DNA from: Xanthobacteraceae bacterium
Lineage (GTDB): Bacteria; Pseudomonadota; Alphaproteobacteria; Rhizobiales; Xanthobacteraceae
Reading direction: 5' to 3'
NCBI GenBank assembly: GCA_019746135.1
Contig: JAIESI010000112.1
Location: forward strand, 1-64,000
DNA: 64,000 nt
Shown: positions 44,151 to 53,119 of the stretch, in pieces
Layout: every line of letters starts with the position of its first letter
Numbering within the stretch: position 1 is the stretch's first letter
Program-made: the position numbers and the translations under genes
The notes under the pieces: generated by a model
The model's input: the letters and a program-made list of their open reading frames with translations, nothing else
The model's database searches: none
What the model was told of the DNA's origin: nothing

Positions 44151-45122
44151 TTACTCCGCCTTCACGCCCACCGCCTTCGCAATTCCGGTCCAGCGCGGCG
44201 TTTCCTCGGCGATGAACCGCGCATAGTCCTGCGGCGAGCCGATCTTGGCGTCGAAGCCGAGCTTGGCCATGGCGTCCCTCATCTCCGGCGAGCGCAGCGT
44301 GTCGTTGATCGCAGCGTTGACCCGGCCGACGATCTCAGGCGGCGTTCCGGCCGGCGCCATGACGCCGGCCCAGAATTCCAGCGTCAGCTCCGGCAGGCCG
44401 GCCTCGCGCGCGGTCGGCACGTCGGGCAGCTCGGCGCTCCGCGCCGGGCTCGTGATCATCAGCGGTCGCATCTTGCCGTCGCGGATGAGCGGCAGCGAGG
44501 TCGATGGCGTCGGGTTCAGCACCTGGATGCGGCCGCCGAGAAAATCGGGCAGGGCCGCCGCGCCGCCCTTGTAGGGCACGATCAGCAGGTCGGCGCCGCT
44601 GAGCTGCTTGAACCGCTCGGCCACCAGCATCGCGGCGGTGCCCTGGGTCGCTGCGAAATTCACCGTTCCGGGATGCGCCTTGGTGTGGGCGACGAACTCG
44701 GCCATCGTCCGGACCGGCAGGGCGGGCGACACCACGACCAGCCAGGCCGCGGTGTTCACGGTCGCGACCGGGGCGAACTCCTTCCGCGGATCGTAGGCGG
44801 TCCCCTTCATCGCCGGATCGACGATGATCGCCGAGCTGATGAACAGCAGCGTGTAGCCGTCCGGCTCGGCGGCCGCGGCGAGCTTGGTGCCGATGGTGGT
44901 CCCGCCGCCGGGCTTGTTGTCGATGACGATCGGCTGGCCGAGCCGCGGCGACAGGTGCTGCGTCAGCAGCCGCGCCATCACGTCGTTGGGGGAGCCCGGC
45001 GTGAACGGCACGACGAGCTTGATGACGCGGTTGGGGTAGCTTTGCGCCGCGGCGGGTTGCGTCCAGCCGGCGGCCACCGCGAGTGCTGCGAGGGCCGCTG
45101 CGAGGTGCCGGCGCGGCAGCAT
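44151..45122 (-). CDS. Bug/TctC-family substrate-binding protein (copy 3)
   Basis: A 323-residue periplasmic receptor from ATG 45120-45122. Signal peptide ending PAAAQ, then YPNRVIKLVVPFTPGSPNDVMARLL, IVIDNKPGGGTTIG and EPDGYTLLFI, all Bug signatures. It is followed, downstream on the same strand, by REP pair C and the flavin monooxygenase, suggesting uptake of an aromatic acid or related carboxylate (inference). No permease genes are nearby. Confidence 0.92.
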   Translation of the reverse strand: MLPRRHLAAALAALAVAAGWTQPAAAQSYPNRVIKLVVPFTPGSPNDVMARLLTQHLSPRLGQPIVIDNKPGGGTTIGTKLAAAAEPDGYTLLFISSAIIVDPAMKGTAYDPRKEFAPVATVNTAAWLVVVSPALPVRTMAEFVAHTKAHPGTVNFAATQGTAAMLVAERFKQLSGADLLIVPYKGGAAALPDFLGGRIQVLNPTPSTSLPLIRDGKMRPLMITSPARSAELPDVPTAREAGLPELTLEFWAGVMAPAGTPPEIVGRVNAAINDTLRSPEMRDAMAKLGFDAKIGSPQDYARFIAEETPRWTGIAKAVGVKAE

Positions 45123-45150
45123 GCTACAGCGGATTCCGGTCGTTTTGGTG

Positions 45151-45259
45151 CGTAGGGTGGGCAAAGGTGCGCGTCCCGCGAACTGTCCGCGTGGGCGAAA
45201 TCGTGCGCGCGCCGTGCCCACGCGGAAATGTCACGTCAGACGATTTCGCCCACCCTACG
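45151..45259. repeat. Dispersed inverted repeat between Bug genes
   Basis: Outer arms CGTAGGGTGGGCAAA (45151-45165) and TTTCGCCCACCCTACG (45244-45259) with an inner pair CCGCGTGGGC / GCCCACGCGG. A different repeat family from the REP-like ones. It probably lies in the leader of copy 3. Confidence 0.85.
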
Positions 45260-45301
45260 ACCTGTCGCGATTCCAATCTCATTGGAACACGCTCTAGTTC
45301 T

Positions 45302-46300
45302 TCAGTTCTTCGGTTTGAAGTCGATCGCCTTCACCACCGCCGCGACGTTGTTGCGCTGCTCCTCGATCGCCTCGGTGAACTCCTTCGGCCCGCCGACATT
45401 GATCACCTGCCCGGTGGCCTTCAGCCGCTCGCCGATGCTGCCGTCGGCGGCGGCGTCGCGGAAGTCGGCGGCGATCTTCTCCTTCAGCGCGTCGGGCATG
45501 CTCTTCAGCCCGAACAGGCCGACGAGCCCGTCCACCTCGAGCGACGGATAGCCGGCCTCGCGCGCGGTCGGAATGTCCGGCACCGCCGGCGCCCGCTTCT
45601 TGCCGTTGACGATCAGCGGCTTGATGCGGCCGGCGTTGATCTGCGGCTGCACGATCGCGTAGGACGCCATCACCACCTGGATGCGGCCTTCGCCGAGATC
45701 GGTCGGCGCCACGTTGATGTCGCGATACGGCACCTGGGTGATCTGCAGCTTCTCGTAGTGCGAGTAGCCCCAGAAGGTGAACTCGGTGATGCCCTGCACC
45801 AGCCCGGAGTTGAACTGGCCCGGCGCCTTGCGCGCGGCCTCGGTGAAGTCCTTCATGGTCTTGTACGGCGCGTCGGCCTTCACCGCGAGCGCGAGGATGG
45901 TGTTGGAGGCACGCACGACCGGGATCAGGTCGGCCGGGTTGTAGTTCAGCTTGCTGTAGACGAACGGATGGACCGTGAAGTTGCCGGACGGCCCGAACAG
46001 CAGCACGTGGTCGTCGTTGGCCGACAGGAACGCGGTGATCGCGACGATGCTGTCGCCGCCGGGCTTGTTCTCGACCACCACCGGCTGGCCCCACTTCTGC
46101 GACAGCTTCTCGGAGAACAGCCGCGCGCCGATGTCGGCGCCGGCGCCGGGCCCGAACGGCACGATGAACTTCACCGCGCGGGTCGGCCAAGGCTGCACCT
46201 GAGCCTGCGCCTGCGCCGGAACAAGCGATGCCAGAACAGCCCCTGCGACCGCGGCAGCGGTCATCATTGATTTGTGAAACGTCCCATTCGGATAATGCAT
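45302..46300 (-). CDS. Bug/TctC-family substrate-binding protein (copy 4)
   Basis: A 332-residue receptor from ATG 46298-46300. Signal peptide ends in AQAQAQVQ; then WPTRAVKFIVPFGPGAGADIGARLF, VVVENKPGGDS and SANDDHVLLFG. It shares an ANDDHVLL segment and overall layout with copy 1 (12923-13924), forming a subgroup that differs from the PDGYTLL-type copies. It is divergent from an alpha/beta hydrolase across 160 bp. Confidence 0.9.
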   Translation of the reverse strand: MHYPNGTFHKSMMTAAAVAGAVLASLVPAQAQAQVQPWPTRAVKFIVPFGPGAGADIGARLFSEKLSQKWGQPVVVENKPGGDSIVAITAFLSANDDHVLLFGPSGNFTVHPFVYSKLNYNPADLIPVVRASNTILALAVKADAPYKTMKDFTEAARKAPGQFNSGLVQGITEFTFWGYSHYEKLQITQVPYRDINVAPTDLGEGRIQVVMASYAIVQPQINAGRIKPLIVNGKKRAPAVPDIPTAREAGYPSLEVDGLVGLFGLKSMPDALKEKIAADFRDAAADGSIGERLKATGQVINVGGPKEFTEAIEEQRNNVAAVVKAIDFKPKN

Positions 46301-46461
46301 GGCGGCTCTCCTGCCCCTCTCTGGTCTGTCGATTTTCCGGCACGCTAAGCATTTTGGTCGCGAAACACAACGAGGCCGGGCCACAGGCGGGGCAGGTTGT
46401 CGCGGCCGGCCGTTTGCGCAAAAATGGCGCTTCACCCCGTCAAGCCAGCGAGCGCCCGATC

Positions 46462-47361
46462 ATGGATGCGAAAACCGCCGACGCCAGAACCCACGAATTC
46501 GACGTGCAGGACGTCGAGTATCTCCGCCACGGCGACCGGCCGCTGCTCGCCAAGGTGTGCATCCCGCGCGGCGAGGGGCCGTTTCCCGCGGTGGTCGACC
46601 TGCACGGCGGCGCCTGGTGCCTCGCCGACCGCAACACCGACCGGGTCCGCCACGAATTCCTCGCCGGCCATGGCGTCACCGTGGTGTCGATCGACTGGCG
46701 CTGCGGGCGCGAGGGCGCCTATCCGCTGGCGCTGACCGACATCAACTACGCGATCCGCTGGACCAAGCTGCACGCCAAGGACCTGAAGACCCGGCCCGAC
46801 CTTGTCGGCATCTCCGGCCAGTCGAGCGGCGGCCATCTCGCCATGCTCGCGGCTATGCGCCCGCGCGATCCGCGCTACACCGCGATCCCGCTGCCGGCGG
46901 GCTCGCCCTCGCTCGATGCCGCGGTGAAGTTCGCGGTGCTGTCGTGGCCGGTGATCAATCCGATCGGCCGCTATCGCTACGCGCAGCGGCAGGCCGCGCT
47001 CGATCCGCCGCCGGACTGGACCAAGGGCATCATCGACCGCCACAACCAGTTCTGGGGCAGCGAAGCGAATATGATCGAGGGCAACCCGATGCTCATTCTC
47101 GAGCGCGGCGAGAAGGCCGAGCTGCCGCCGGCGATCTGGCACCAGGGCCGCGGCGACCTGATGCACGACTACAAGGACGACGACTTCAAGGGCTCCGACA
47201 CCGAGGCGCCGCGCTTTGCCGCGAGCTATCGCAAGGCCGGCGGCGACATCGAGCTTTGCTACTTCGACACCGACCGGAAGCCCGGCCATTCGCCGGATCT
47301 CACCAGGATCGGCGACACGTTCGAGCGCATGCTGGCGTTCATCGGCAGGCACGGGCGTTAG
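46462..47361 (+). CDS. Alpha/beta hydrolase, HSL/BD-FAE type
   Basis: A 299-residue cytoplasmic esterase-like enzyme. Oxyanion-hole motif DLHGGAW (about 46-52), nucleophile elbow GQSSGG with Ser, and C-terminal GHSPD with the likely catalytic His. These features match hormone-sensitive-lipase-like esterases. Substrate unknown. ATG 46462 was chosen; the frame is open upstream through the intergenic region. Divergent from Bug copy 4, suggesting hydrolysis of an imported ester. Confidence 0.85.
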   Translation: MDAKTADARTHEFDVQDVEYLRHGDRPLLAKVCIPRGEGPFPAVVDLHGGAWCLADRNTDRVRHEFLAGHGVTVVSIDWRCGREGAYPLALTDINYAIRWTKLHAKDLKTRPDLVGISGQSSGGHLAMLAAMRPRDPRYTAIPLPAGSPSLDAAVKFAVLSWPVINPIGRYRYAQRQAALDPPPDWTKGIIDRHNQFWGSEANMIEGNPMLILERGEKAELPPAIWHQGRGDLMHDYKDDDFKGSDTEAPRFAASYRKAGGDIELCYFDTDRKPGHSPDLTRIGDTFERMLAFIGRHGR

Positions 47362-47680
47362 AGCATTTTCCGGCGAAGTGTGAAGCGGTTCGCCGCAGAA
47401 AATGCGACCAAACCAAAGAAGCTGGAGCTGTTTCCGATTCCGAAGGAACGGAAACAGCTCTAGACCAGGTTTCGTTTCATTGGAATCGAAACTCTCGCCC
47501 CGTTCGTCCCCACAATAAGCGGGGACCCCATTCTGCCCAAAGTCAGTGCCGCGGTTGGACAGAAGTGGATTCCCGCTTTTCGCGGGAGTGAACGGACGTG
47601 TTGGACGGAAGCGTGCCGCAAACGCCCGGCTCGCGTCCATCCGTGGGCAGAGGTGGCGAGGCGGCAGCGGCCGCGTCCAC
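47362..47680. repeat. Repeat-rich intergenic region at the edge of the polysaccharide island
   Basis: No gene seen. It begins with a relative of the 39.4-kb repeat (GCATTTTCC...GGAAAATGC-like arms, 47362-47411), then a perfect 12-bp stem GAGCTGTTTCCG / CGGAAACAGCTC (47425-47436, 47449-47460) that probably ends the hydrolase transcript, and short GC dyads such as CCCGCTTTTCGCGGG near 47575. Confidence 0.75.
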
Positions 47681-48535
47681 TCACACCGAAAGATACGGAC
47701 CCAGCCGCGCTGGCTGACCGCTCTGCGCGCCATGCGCGGCATAGAAATATCGAACCGGCTCGTAATGCTCTTCCGCGGTCGCCGGCGCAAGGAAATGATC
47801 CGCGCAAAGATCGTCGCGGACGAAAAAGGCATTCACGCCGGAAAAATTGCATCCGACGATGCGATAGCCTTTCGTCCGCCCGAGCCGCACCAGCGCCTCG
47901 AGGCTCGCACCCCAGTAATTGCTGCCGTCCCAGCGGTACGTCGCGTTGTAGGGGACGACCAGCGACATGGGTGGCCGAAACAAAGAATTATATTCAATCA
48001 CCACGACGCGCGGGTTGACGACCTCGACCGCCTTCCAGACCCAATAGTCGTTGAAATCGATGTCGATGCTGAGAAGATCGATCTCGCCGGCGAAACCGGC
48101 ATGCGAGAACAGATCGTTGACGTTCTCCGCGGTCACCGCTGCCTCGGTCAGTGACAATTTCTTGTCGGTGATGAACGGCGCGAGCGACTGGCGAATGGTC
48201 GCGGCATGATGCGCCGCGGCTTCGATCCACAGGCCGCGCCACCCCTCCAGCAGGAGCTTCGCCGTGTTGCACTCCGATCCGGATTCGACGCCGAACTCGA
48301 TGAATGTCCCGTGCGCCGTGCCGATGCGCCGGAAGATTTCCTGGATGATGCCGTCCTCGTCGTTCTGCGAATAGACCTTGAATCCATGACGCAGCGGCCG
48401 CTTCGGGTCGGTGTTGCGCGGCCTGGCCATTTCGTCGGCCCAGAAGCGCTGCACCAGCACCTGCAACTGCGCAGCAAGAACGTGGGCGCTCAGGTGCACC
48501 ATCTGAAGCTGCTGCTGCAGAATATGGTCGCTCAT
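47681..48535 (-). CDS. Putative FkbM-like SAM methyltransferase of a surface-glycan locus
   Basis: A 284-residue protein from ATG 48533-48535. The core YSQNDEDGIIQEIFRRIG, GTFIEFGVESGSECNTAKLLLEGWRGLWIEA and IDLLSIDIDFNDYWVWKAV outlines a Rossmann methyltransferase related to FkbM-type enzymes often found in polysaccharide clusters. The GVESG loop replaces the classic GxGxG. It lies in the region of glycosyltransferases downstream. Substrate and activity are unproven. Confidence 0.75.
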   Translation of the reverse strand: MSDHILQQQLQMVHLSAHVLAAQLQVLVQRFWADEMARPRNTDPKRPLRHGFKVYSQNDEDGIIQEIFRRIGTAHGTFIEFGVESGSECNTAKLLLEGWRGLWIEAAAHHAATIRQSLAPFITDKKLSLTEAAVTAENVNDLFSHAGFAGEIDLLSIDIDFNDYWVWKAVEVVNPRVVVIEYNSLFRPPMSLVVPYNATYRWDGSNYWGASLEALVRLGRTKGYRIVGCNFSGVNAFFVRDDLCADHFLAPATAEEHYEPVRYFYAAHGAQSGQPARLGPYLSV

Positions 48536-48751
48536 GAAAGTCGCATCCCCTTCAGCCGGCAATTCGTGAATCGTGGTGTCATCTTACTGACCGCCCGACC
48601 GGCGCTCCACGAGCAACCGCACACAGCGCGACGATTTCCGCAGGAATTGGGCGCATCAGCATCGGTTCATCCCCGCTCTGGCCCAACAGGCAAAAGCGTG
48701 AAGCAGCCTGAAAGGCGACAGTGCAGCGCCGCGTTGCGCTATTCTCGTCAG

Positions 48752-49000
48752 GTGATTCGCCTTTCGATCCTGTTTGCCGTTGCCGCTGCAACCACGTCGC
48801 TTTGGACGTCGGCTGCAAGCGCCGCCCCGTTGCGCTGCAGCGACGAGGCGCAAGCCTGCATCGTCATCTGCGCCAAGACCAACGATCCCCGCAAACCGTC
48901 GTCCTGCGTCACAAACTGCCAGGCGCGGCAGTCCGTCTGCCGCCAGACCGGCTGCTGGGACAACGGCGCGCAGCGCTATTGCGGATTGCTGCGGCAGTAG
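48752..49000 (+). CDS. Small secreted cysteine-rich protein
   Basis: An 82-residue ORF from GTG 48752. Signal peptide VIRLSILFAVAAATTSLWTSAASA, then a mature peptide of about 58 residues with eight cysteines (CSDEAQACIVICAKTN, CVTNC, CRQTGCWDNG, YCG), likely four disulfides. No family is recognised. It is divergent from the upstream methyltransferase gene and converges on the GT9 fusion gene. Cys spacing supports a real protein. Confidence 0.7.
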   Translation: MIRLSILFAVAAATTSLWTSAASAAPLRCSDEAQACIVICAKTNDPRKPSSCVTNCQARQSVCRQTGCWDNGAQRYCGLLRQ

Positions 49001-49022
49001 CCGCGCGGGGCCGTCGTTCGGG

Positions 49023-50618
49023 TTAAGGCTCGCTTTGCCCGGGCCGGCCTTCTGCAAGCAGCGTGCGACAGGCCGCAAACACCCGCTCGACCGTGATCTC
49101 CTGCAACAGGCAGGCATAGCGCTTCGGGTTGAGACACCAGTCGCCGAGAAATTTGGCGTTTTCGGAGGCTGTCTTTGGTCCGCTGCGCTGATAGGCGGCG
49201 TATTCGTCCGAATCGAGCAGGCGTTCGTAGCATGGATGCAGGGAGCACTCCGGCGACACGGCGATCGCGCGCCATGCGGCCTGGCCGTTGCGATAGGGAA
49301 GCCGGTTGCGGCCCGCGACCACCGAGTAGATGCCGACGATGCCGATGTCGGCCGATCCGGCCAGCTGCACCGGCCCGCTGTCGGTTGCGACCAGCAGATC
49401 CGAGCAGTTCATCAGCGCGATCGTCTCGATCGGATCGAACGCGTCGATCAGATCGACCGCACCGTCGATCATGAAGACGCCGCCGGAATTGTCCTTGGCG
49501 CGCTGCCCGATTGATACGACCTGATGTCCCTCCGCGCGCAGACGATCGGCCAGCTCCTGCCATCGCTCGCGCGGCCAGGTGCGGTTGGTGTCCCGGCCGG
49601 CGGGGTGCAGCAGCACGCGTCCGCCTCCGGCCGCTGGCGGCGCAGCGCCGTTCAATCGCTCGGCGACGCGGCGTCGTGCCGCCTCGGAGGGCTCGATGCG
49701 AAATCCTTTGGACGCAGCCGGCGCGTTGATACCCAGGCCCGATCGGAGAAACGAATCGACCTCGTGGATCCGGCAAAGCCCATGCTGGGCGGGATCGAGA
49801 TTGACGCTGCGGAACGCGCCGCCAGCCGCGAACCGCGCCTCGACGCGGGCGACTTCTTCCGGCGCGGACACCACCTCGGCGACAAACGGACACGCCGCGA
49901 CAAGCGCGCGATACTGCGGCGAAGTCTGGAACACGATCTTCGTGCCGGAGAGTCTGGCAATGGTGCTGGCGGCATCGAGCGCCATCATGACGTCGCCCAG
50001 CCCGCCGCTGCGGATGATCCGCAGCTCTTTCAGGCCGGCCAGGGAGCGCCCCGGCTTGAACGGCTTGTGTACGCGGAGGACGGTCCTGGTCCATTGGATG
50101 ACGTTCGTATTCGACCGTGCCGCGGACGCGACGCCATTCATGTCGATCTCGCCGCGGGCGAGCCTCGCCTGCCACTGCGGATCGAGAAAGAACTCGGTCT
50201 GGACGGTTTCGAAATCGACCTTGAGCTGGGTCGCCAGCGGCGTGTTCGGCAAGCCCGCTGCCTGCCATTGCTCGACTGTCGCGAGATCGAAGCCGTGCAA
50301 CGTCTCCGGCACGATCGGCCGCACATATGTCGGATCGCTCAAGACGTCGCTGTGCCAGGGGTGACGGGCGTGGATTTCGACCGTCGCGCCTTCTTTGCAG
50401 ACCCGATACAGCTCCTTGATGATCTCGAGAAACGTTGCCGTTTCCCGGCCGACATGTCCGAGCACATGCTTCAGGAGGACATGGTCGGCGACGTCGCTTT
50501 CGATCGGCCACGGCGGCTGCTCGATGTTCATCACGAGATCGGGCGACGCGCTGTCGAACTGGTCGACATTGAGCCATCCGGGACGATAGTCCGACCCGCA
50601 TCCCAGGTTGATCTTCAT
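49023..50618 (-). CDS. Methyltransferase-glycosyltransferase 9 fusion protein
   Basis: A 531-residue protein. Residues about 1-170 are a SAM methyltransferase-like domain (INLGCGSDYRPGWLNVDQ; EIIKELYRVCKEGATVEIHARH). From about 210 onward is a GT9/heptosyltransferase-like domain (LRIIRSGGLGDVMMALDAA, LHPAGRDTNRTWPRERWQEL, LVATDSGPVQLAGSADIGIVGIY). GT9 enzymes add ADP-heptose or similar sugars to LPS. The fusion implies a cell-surface glycan that is also modified. ATG 50616-50618 starts on the methyltransferase core. Confidence 0.85.
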   Translation of the reverse strand: MKINLGCGSDYRPGWLNVDQFDSASPDLVMNIEQPPWPIESDVADHVLLKHVLGHVGRETATFLEIIKELYRVCKEGATVEIHARHPWHSDVLSDPTYVRPIVPETLHGFDLATVEQWQAAGLPNTPLATQLKVDFETVQTEFFLDPQWQARLARGEIDMNGVASAARSNTNVIQWTRTVLRVHKPFKPGRSLAGLKELRIIRSGGLGDVMMALDAASTIARLSGTKIVFQTSPQYRALVAACPFVAEVVSAPEEVARVEARFAAGGAFRSVNLDPAQHGLCRIHEVDSFLRSGLGINAPAASKGFRIEPSEAARRRVAERLNGAAPPAAGGGRVLLHPAGRDTNRTWPRERWQELADRLRAEGHQVVSIGQRAKDNSGGVFMIDGAVDLIDAFDPIETIALMNCSDLLVATDSGPVQLAGSADIGIVGIYSVVAGRNRLPYRNGQAAWRAIAVSPECSLHPCYERLLDSDEYAAYQRSGPKTASENAKFLGDWCLNPKRYACLLQEITVERVFAACRTLLAEGRPGQSEP

Positions 50619-50976
50619 TTCTTGATCGGGTTCCAGGCTCCGGCGCGCCGTCGCCGTGCAGGACGCGCGCACAAGACTCGCGCACAGAACTCGCGCACAA
50701 GACTCGCTCAAGACTCATAGGCCACTGGCTTTCGAATATAGCGCCGCGATGAGTCGCGCCAGTTTTGTCCGGTGGGATCGGTTCGAGTCCGGCATCGCGT
50801 TTGGCTATCACGGTGACATCTTGCCAATGGCACAATCAACGGCGCCGATCCCGTCGACGAACGTCGGCTGACAGCGATAGAGCCGCGTGATATGTCATAA
50901 GCAGCTGAAGTGATTCGTCCCCTGGCGCCGCAGCCCAGCGTGAGACGTGCAGGCCGCCGCATCTCGGTGCCTTCCG
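50619..50976. other. Intergenic region with a 3 x 13-bp tandem repeat
   Basis: No gene is supported. Three head-to-tail copies of GCGCACAAGACTC (middle copy GCGCACAGAACTC) lie at 50667-50705 just upstream of the GT9 fusion start. A T-loop-like GGTTCGAGTCC at 50778 has no tRNA around it. The remainder holds the divergent promoters of the GT9 and GT61 genes, without clear boxes. Confidence 0.7.
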
Positions 50977-52038
50977 ATGGCAGCGCCGCCGATTCCCACG
51001 TTCTATCAATGCCGGGACTTTGCGTACACGACCAATCGGGTCGTGCCGCGAGCTTTTGACCGCTCGCGCGTGCGCTTCAGCGCCCCGTCGCAGGCGCCGT
51101 TTGCGCCGGTTCTGAATTATTTCAGCGAGGTGAGTTTCGAGCGGACGGGGATCCTGCACGGAGAGTACGTCGTGCTCCGGGAGTTGATTCTCGTGCGCCG
51201 GGACGGCATGTGCATCAAGGCCAACATGGCGTGGGAGGATGCGTCGGCTTCGCAGTTCATGGACGACTTCTGCAACACTGTCGACTTCGACGCCGAGAAG
51301 AGCGCGGCTCTCAGCCAGTGGGATTCGCTGTCCTGCGTCGGCGACGCGCCGTTGGTCTCGCACCCCTATTCCGGCAACTACTTTCATTGGACGCTCGAAG
51401 CGATCCCGACAATTCGCTTCCACGAATCCGCATGGTTTCTGGCAATTCCGGCCGGGTCGCTGCAGCGGCCTTATCATCGCGATCTTCTGTCGTTTGTGGC
51501 GCAGAACAAGAAGATCGGCATTCTCAATCCTGAACCGATACGGCTGCGCGATCCGCGAATCGCGCATGAGCTGATGTCCGAGAATGGAATCCAATGGCTC
51601 AGAGAGAGGACGGCACTGAGAGCGAAGCCCGGCCATCGGCGGGTCTATATTCGTCGCGGTGAACGAGGGACGCGCACAACCCCCGGCGGCGGCATGAGCG
51701 AGGCGCCGGACTTCAGGTCGTTTCTCATCGACCATGAATTCGAGACGGTCGAGTTCGGCGGCGACCTTTCGGTCGAGCAGCAGATCCGCCTGCTGGATGG
51801 GGCCGGCGTCATTCTCGCGTCGCACGGCGCTGCCCTGACCAATCTCCTGTATTTGAACGCGCCGTTGCTCGTGATCGAAGTCGTCGGCGCGCGTACGGCA
51901 AGGGCCAACTTCATTCACCTCGCCAATTTTCTTGGGTTTCACTATTGGGGCGTATTCAGCCATTCCTACGACGACGCGAACAACATCGTCGTCGATGTGG
52001 AGCAGCTGCGCGAAGCCATGAAGGAAATTCGCGCGTAG
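50977..52038 (+). CDS. GT61-family (DUF563) glycosyltransferase
   Basis: A 353-residue protein (ATG 50977; GTG 50947 is possible). The GYSGNYFHW-like SHPYSGNYFHWTLEAIPTIRF segment, RVYIRRG and IRLLDGAGVILASHGAALTNLLYL are signatures of GT61/DUF563 enzymes, which transfer sugars such as xylose or build capsule. No signal peptide; probably cytoplasmic, peripheral. It is the only apparently intact glycosyltransferase after the GT9 fusion and is divergent from it. Confidence 0.85.
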   Translation: MAAPPIPTFYQCRDFAYTTNRVVPRAFDRSRVRFSAPSQAPFAPVLNYFSEVSFERTGILHGEYVVLRELILVRRDGMCIKANMAWEDASASQFMDDFCNTVDFDAEKSAALSQWDSLSCVGDAPLVSHPYSGNYFHWTLEAIPTIRFHESAWFLAIPAGSLQRPYHRDLLSFVAQNKKIGILNPEPIRLRDPRIAHELMSENGIQWLRERTALRAKPGHRRVYIRRGERGTRTTPGGGMSEAPDFRSFLIDHEFETVEFGGDLSVEQQIRLLDGAGVILASHGAALTNLLYLNAPLLVIEVVGARTARANFIHLANFLGFHYWGVFSHSYDDANNIVVDVEQLREAMKEIRA

Positions 52039-52350
52039 ATGGTCCGGGTGCCGAAACCGCCGGCCGGCCGCTCGGTTCGCAGAGCTTTCTCACCGAAATC
52101 GAGCGCCGCTTGCGCCGCCGGGTGCGCTCCGCAACGGCGCGGCCCCGAAGCCGTGCGGCGCAACGCGGGCCGAGACGATGATGCTGTTTCCGCAGTGTAG
52201 TTCGGCAATTGATAAGGTATCACCGTAATTCCGAGCAAAAACAGGAAGCGCGTCTCAGGGATGAGTCTACAATGCTCCGGTGAGACCCCGAACCCCTGTT
52301 GGAAGTCTGATGATAGATTGAACATTTGGCGTAAGTGAATTGAGGGCGGC
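52039..52350. other. Low-feature intergenic DNA with a RAYT-type end motif
   Basis: No gene seen. GGTATCACCGTAATT at 52216-52230 is an inverted match (13 of 15) to TATTACGGTGACACC at 52748-52762, so the small membrane gene between them is bracketed. Base composition falls toward AT from about 52190. Confidence 0.6.
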
Positions 52351-52716
52351 GTGAAGCGGCTTCGGAATTTTCTTCTGGTCGGTCCACTTGTGGGTTTTGT
52401 CGCGGTGATGTTTTCGGGTTTCGCGGCGGTGCACCCTATTTACTGGCTCGTGATGCTGGGCATCGTCTATCTATTCGGAGTGGCGCCAGCCTTGGTGGCT
52501 TTTGCTGTCGATTACTGGCTGTCGGACAAACTCGGGGATTTCAAACGAGCGGCTGCAACTGCGGTGGCGGGATATGCTGGCGTCTTCTGCGTCCTGCTGG
52601 TGTATCTTCAGCGAGTTGACTGGGGAGTTGCTGGGTTCGGAGTTTCCGGAGCCGTCGCAGGGCTGATTTGTTCGTTGATGTCGATTGAAAAACAAAATGA
52701 AAGAAAAGGTGTTTGA
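52351..52716 (+). CDS. Small multi-pass membrane protein, unknown
   Basis: A 121-residue protein from GTG 52351 with four hydrophobic segments (about 7-25, 30-52, 66-86, 88-108) and a charged C-terminal end. No family recognised. Its base composition is distinctly lower in GC than the flanks, and it is enclosed by inverted GGTGACACC-type motifs next to a transposase remnant, which suggests transfer. Reality as a gene is supported by the clean hydrophobic pattern, but no function can be given. Confidence 0.5.
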   Translation: MKRLRNFLLVGPLVGFVAVMFSGFAAVHPIYWLVMLGIVYLFGVAPALVAFAVDYWLSDKLGDFKRAAATAVAGYAGVFCVLLVYLQRVDWGVAGFGVSGAVAGLICSLMSIEKQNERKGV

Positions 52717-52800
52717 GCGAGGTCTGCGAGCTATTTGTGCGTATAGGTATTACGGTGACACCAATTGCACGATTAACTCCGCCGTGATCTCCATGCATTC

Positions 52801-52950
52801 ATGGCGCGTATCGGCCGCATTGTCGTTCCAGGCCTTCCTCACCACGTCACCCGGCGCGGCAACCGGCGCCAGCCGGTGTTCTTCGAGCCGGCCGACTTCG
52901 CGCCCTTTCCCTCGACGCCTATAACATCAGCAGCACGTTTGCTTCATTGA
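52801..52950 (+). pseudogene. REP-associated tyrosine transposase (RAYT/IS200-like) remnant
   Basis: From ATG 52801 the reading MARIGRIVVPGLPHHVTRRG, then N-R-R-Q-P-V-F-F, is the characteristic N-terminus of REP-associated Y1 transposases. After about 34 residues similarity stops (ADF then an unrelated run) and the frame closes at 52950. The HUH pair and catalytic Tyr domain are missing, so it is a 5' relic. It is the only RAYT trace near the REP-like repeats in this window. Confidence 0.8.
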
Positions 52951-53088
52951 ATGCTGCGCCGAGCCTTCTTTCGTTGCAAAGCTGCGCGCGCCGGCGCGCG
53001 TCGGCAGTAAGGCAATCTCGACATTCCGCTTCGCGACTAGACTTCGACGGGCTCGCGCCGTTCATGCCCAAACAGAAGAAGGAGCGAC

Positions 53089-53119
53089 GGGTCTGATTCA
53101 ACGAAGTTGAATCAGACCC
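53089..53119. terminator. Perfect 14-bp hairpin at the TylF-like stop
   Basis: GGGTCTGATTCAAC / GTTGAATCAGACCC with loop GAA, overlapping the last base of the TylF-like stop. No T-run. The sequence looks like a dispersed repeat end as much as a terminator. Confidence 0.6.

Noticed and set aside
50770-50800. T-arm-like GGTTCGAGTCC suggesting a tRNA
   Set aside because: No matching acceptor stem, anticodon arm or CCA region lies at the right distance on either side.
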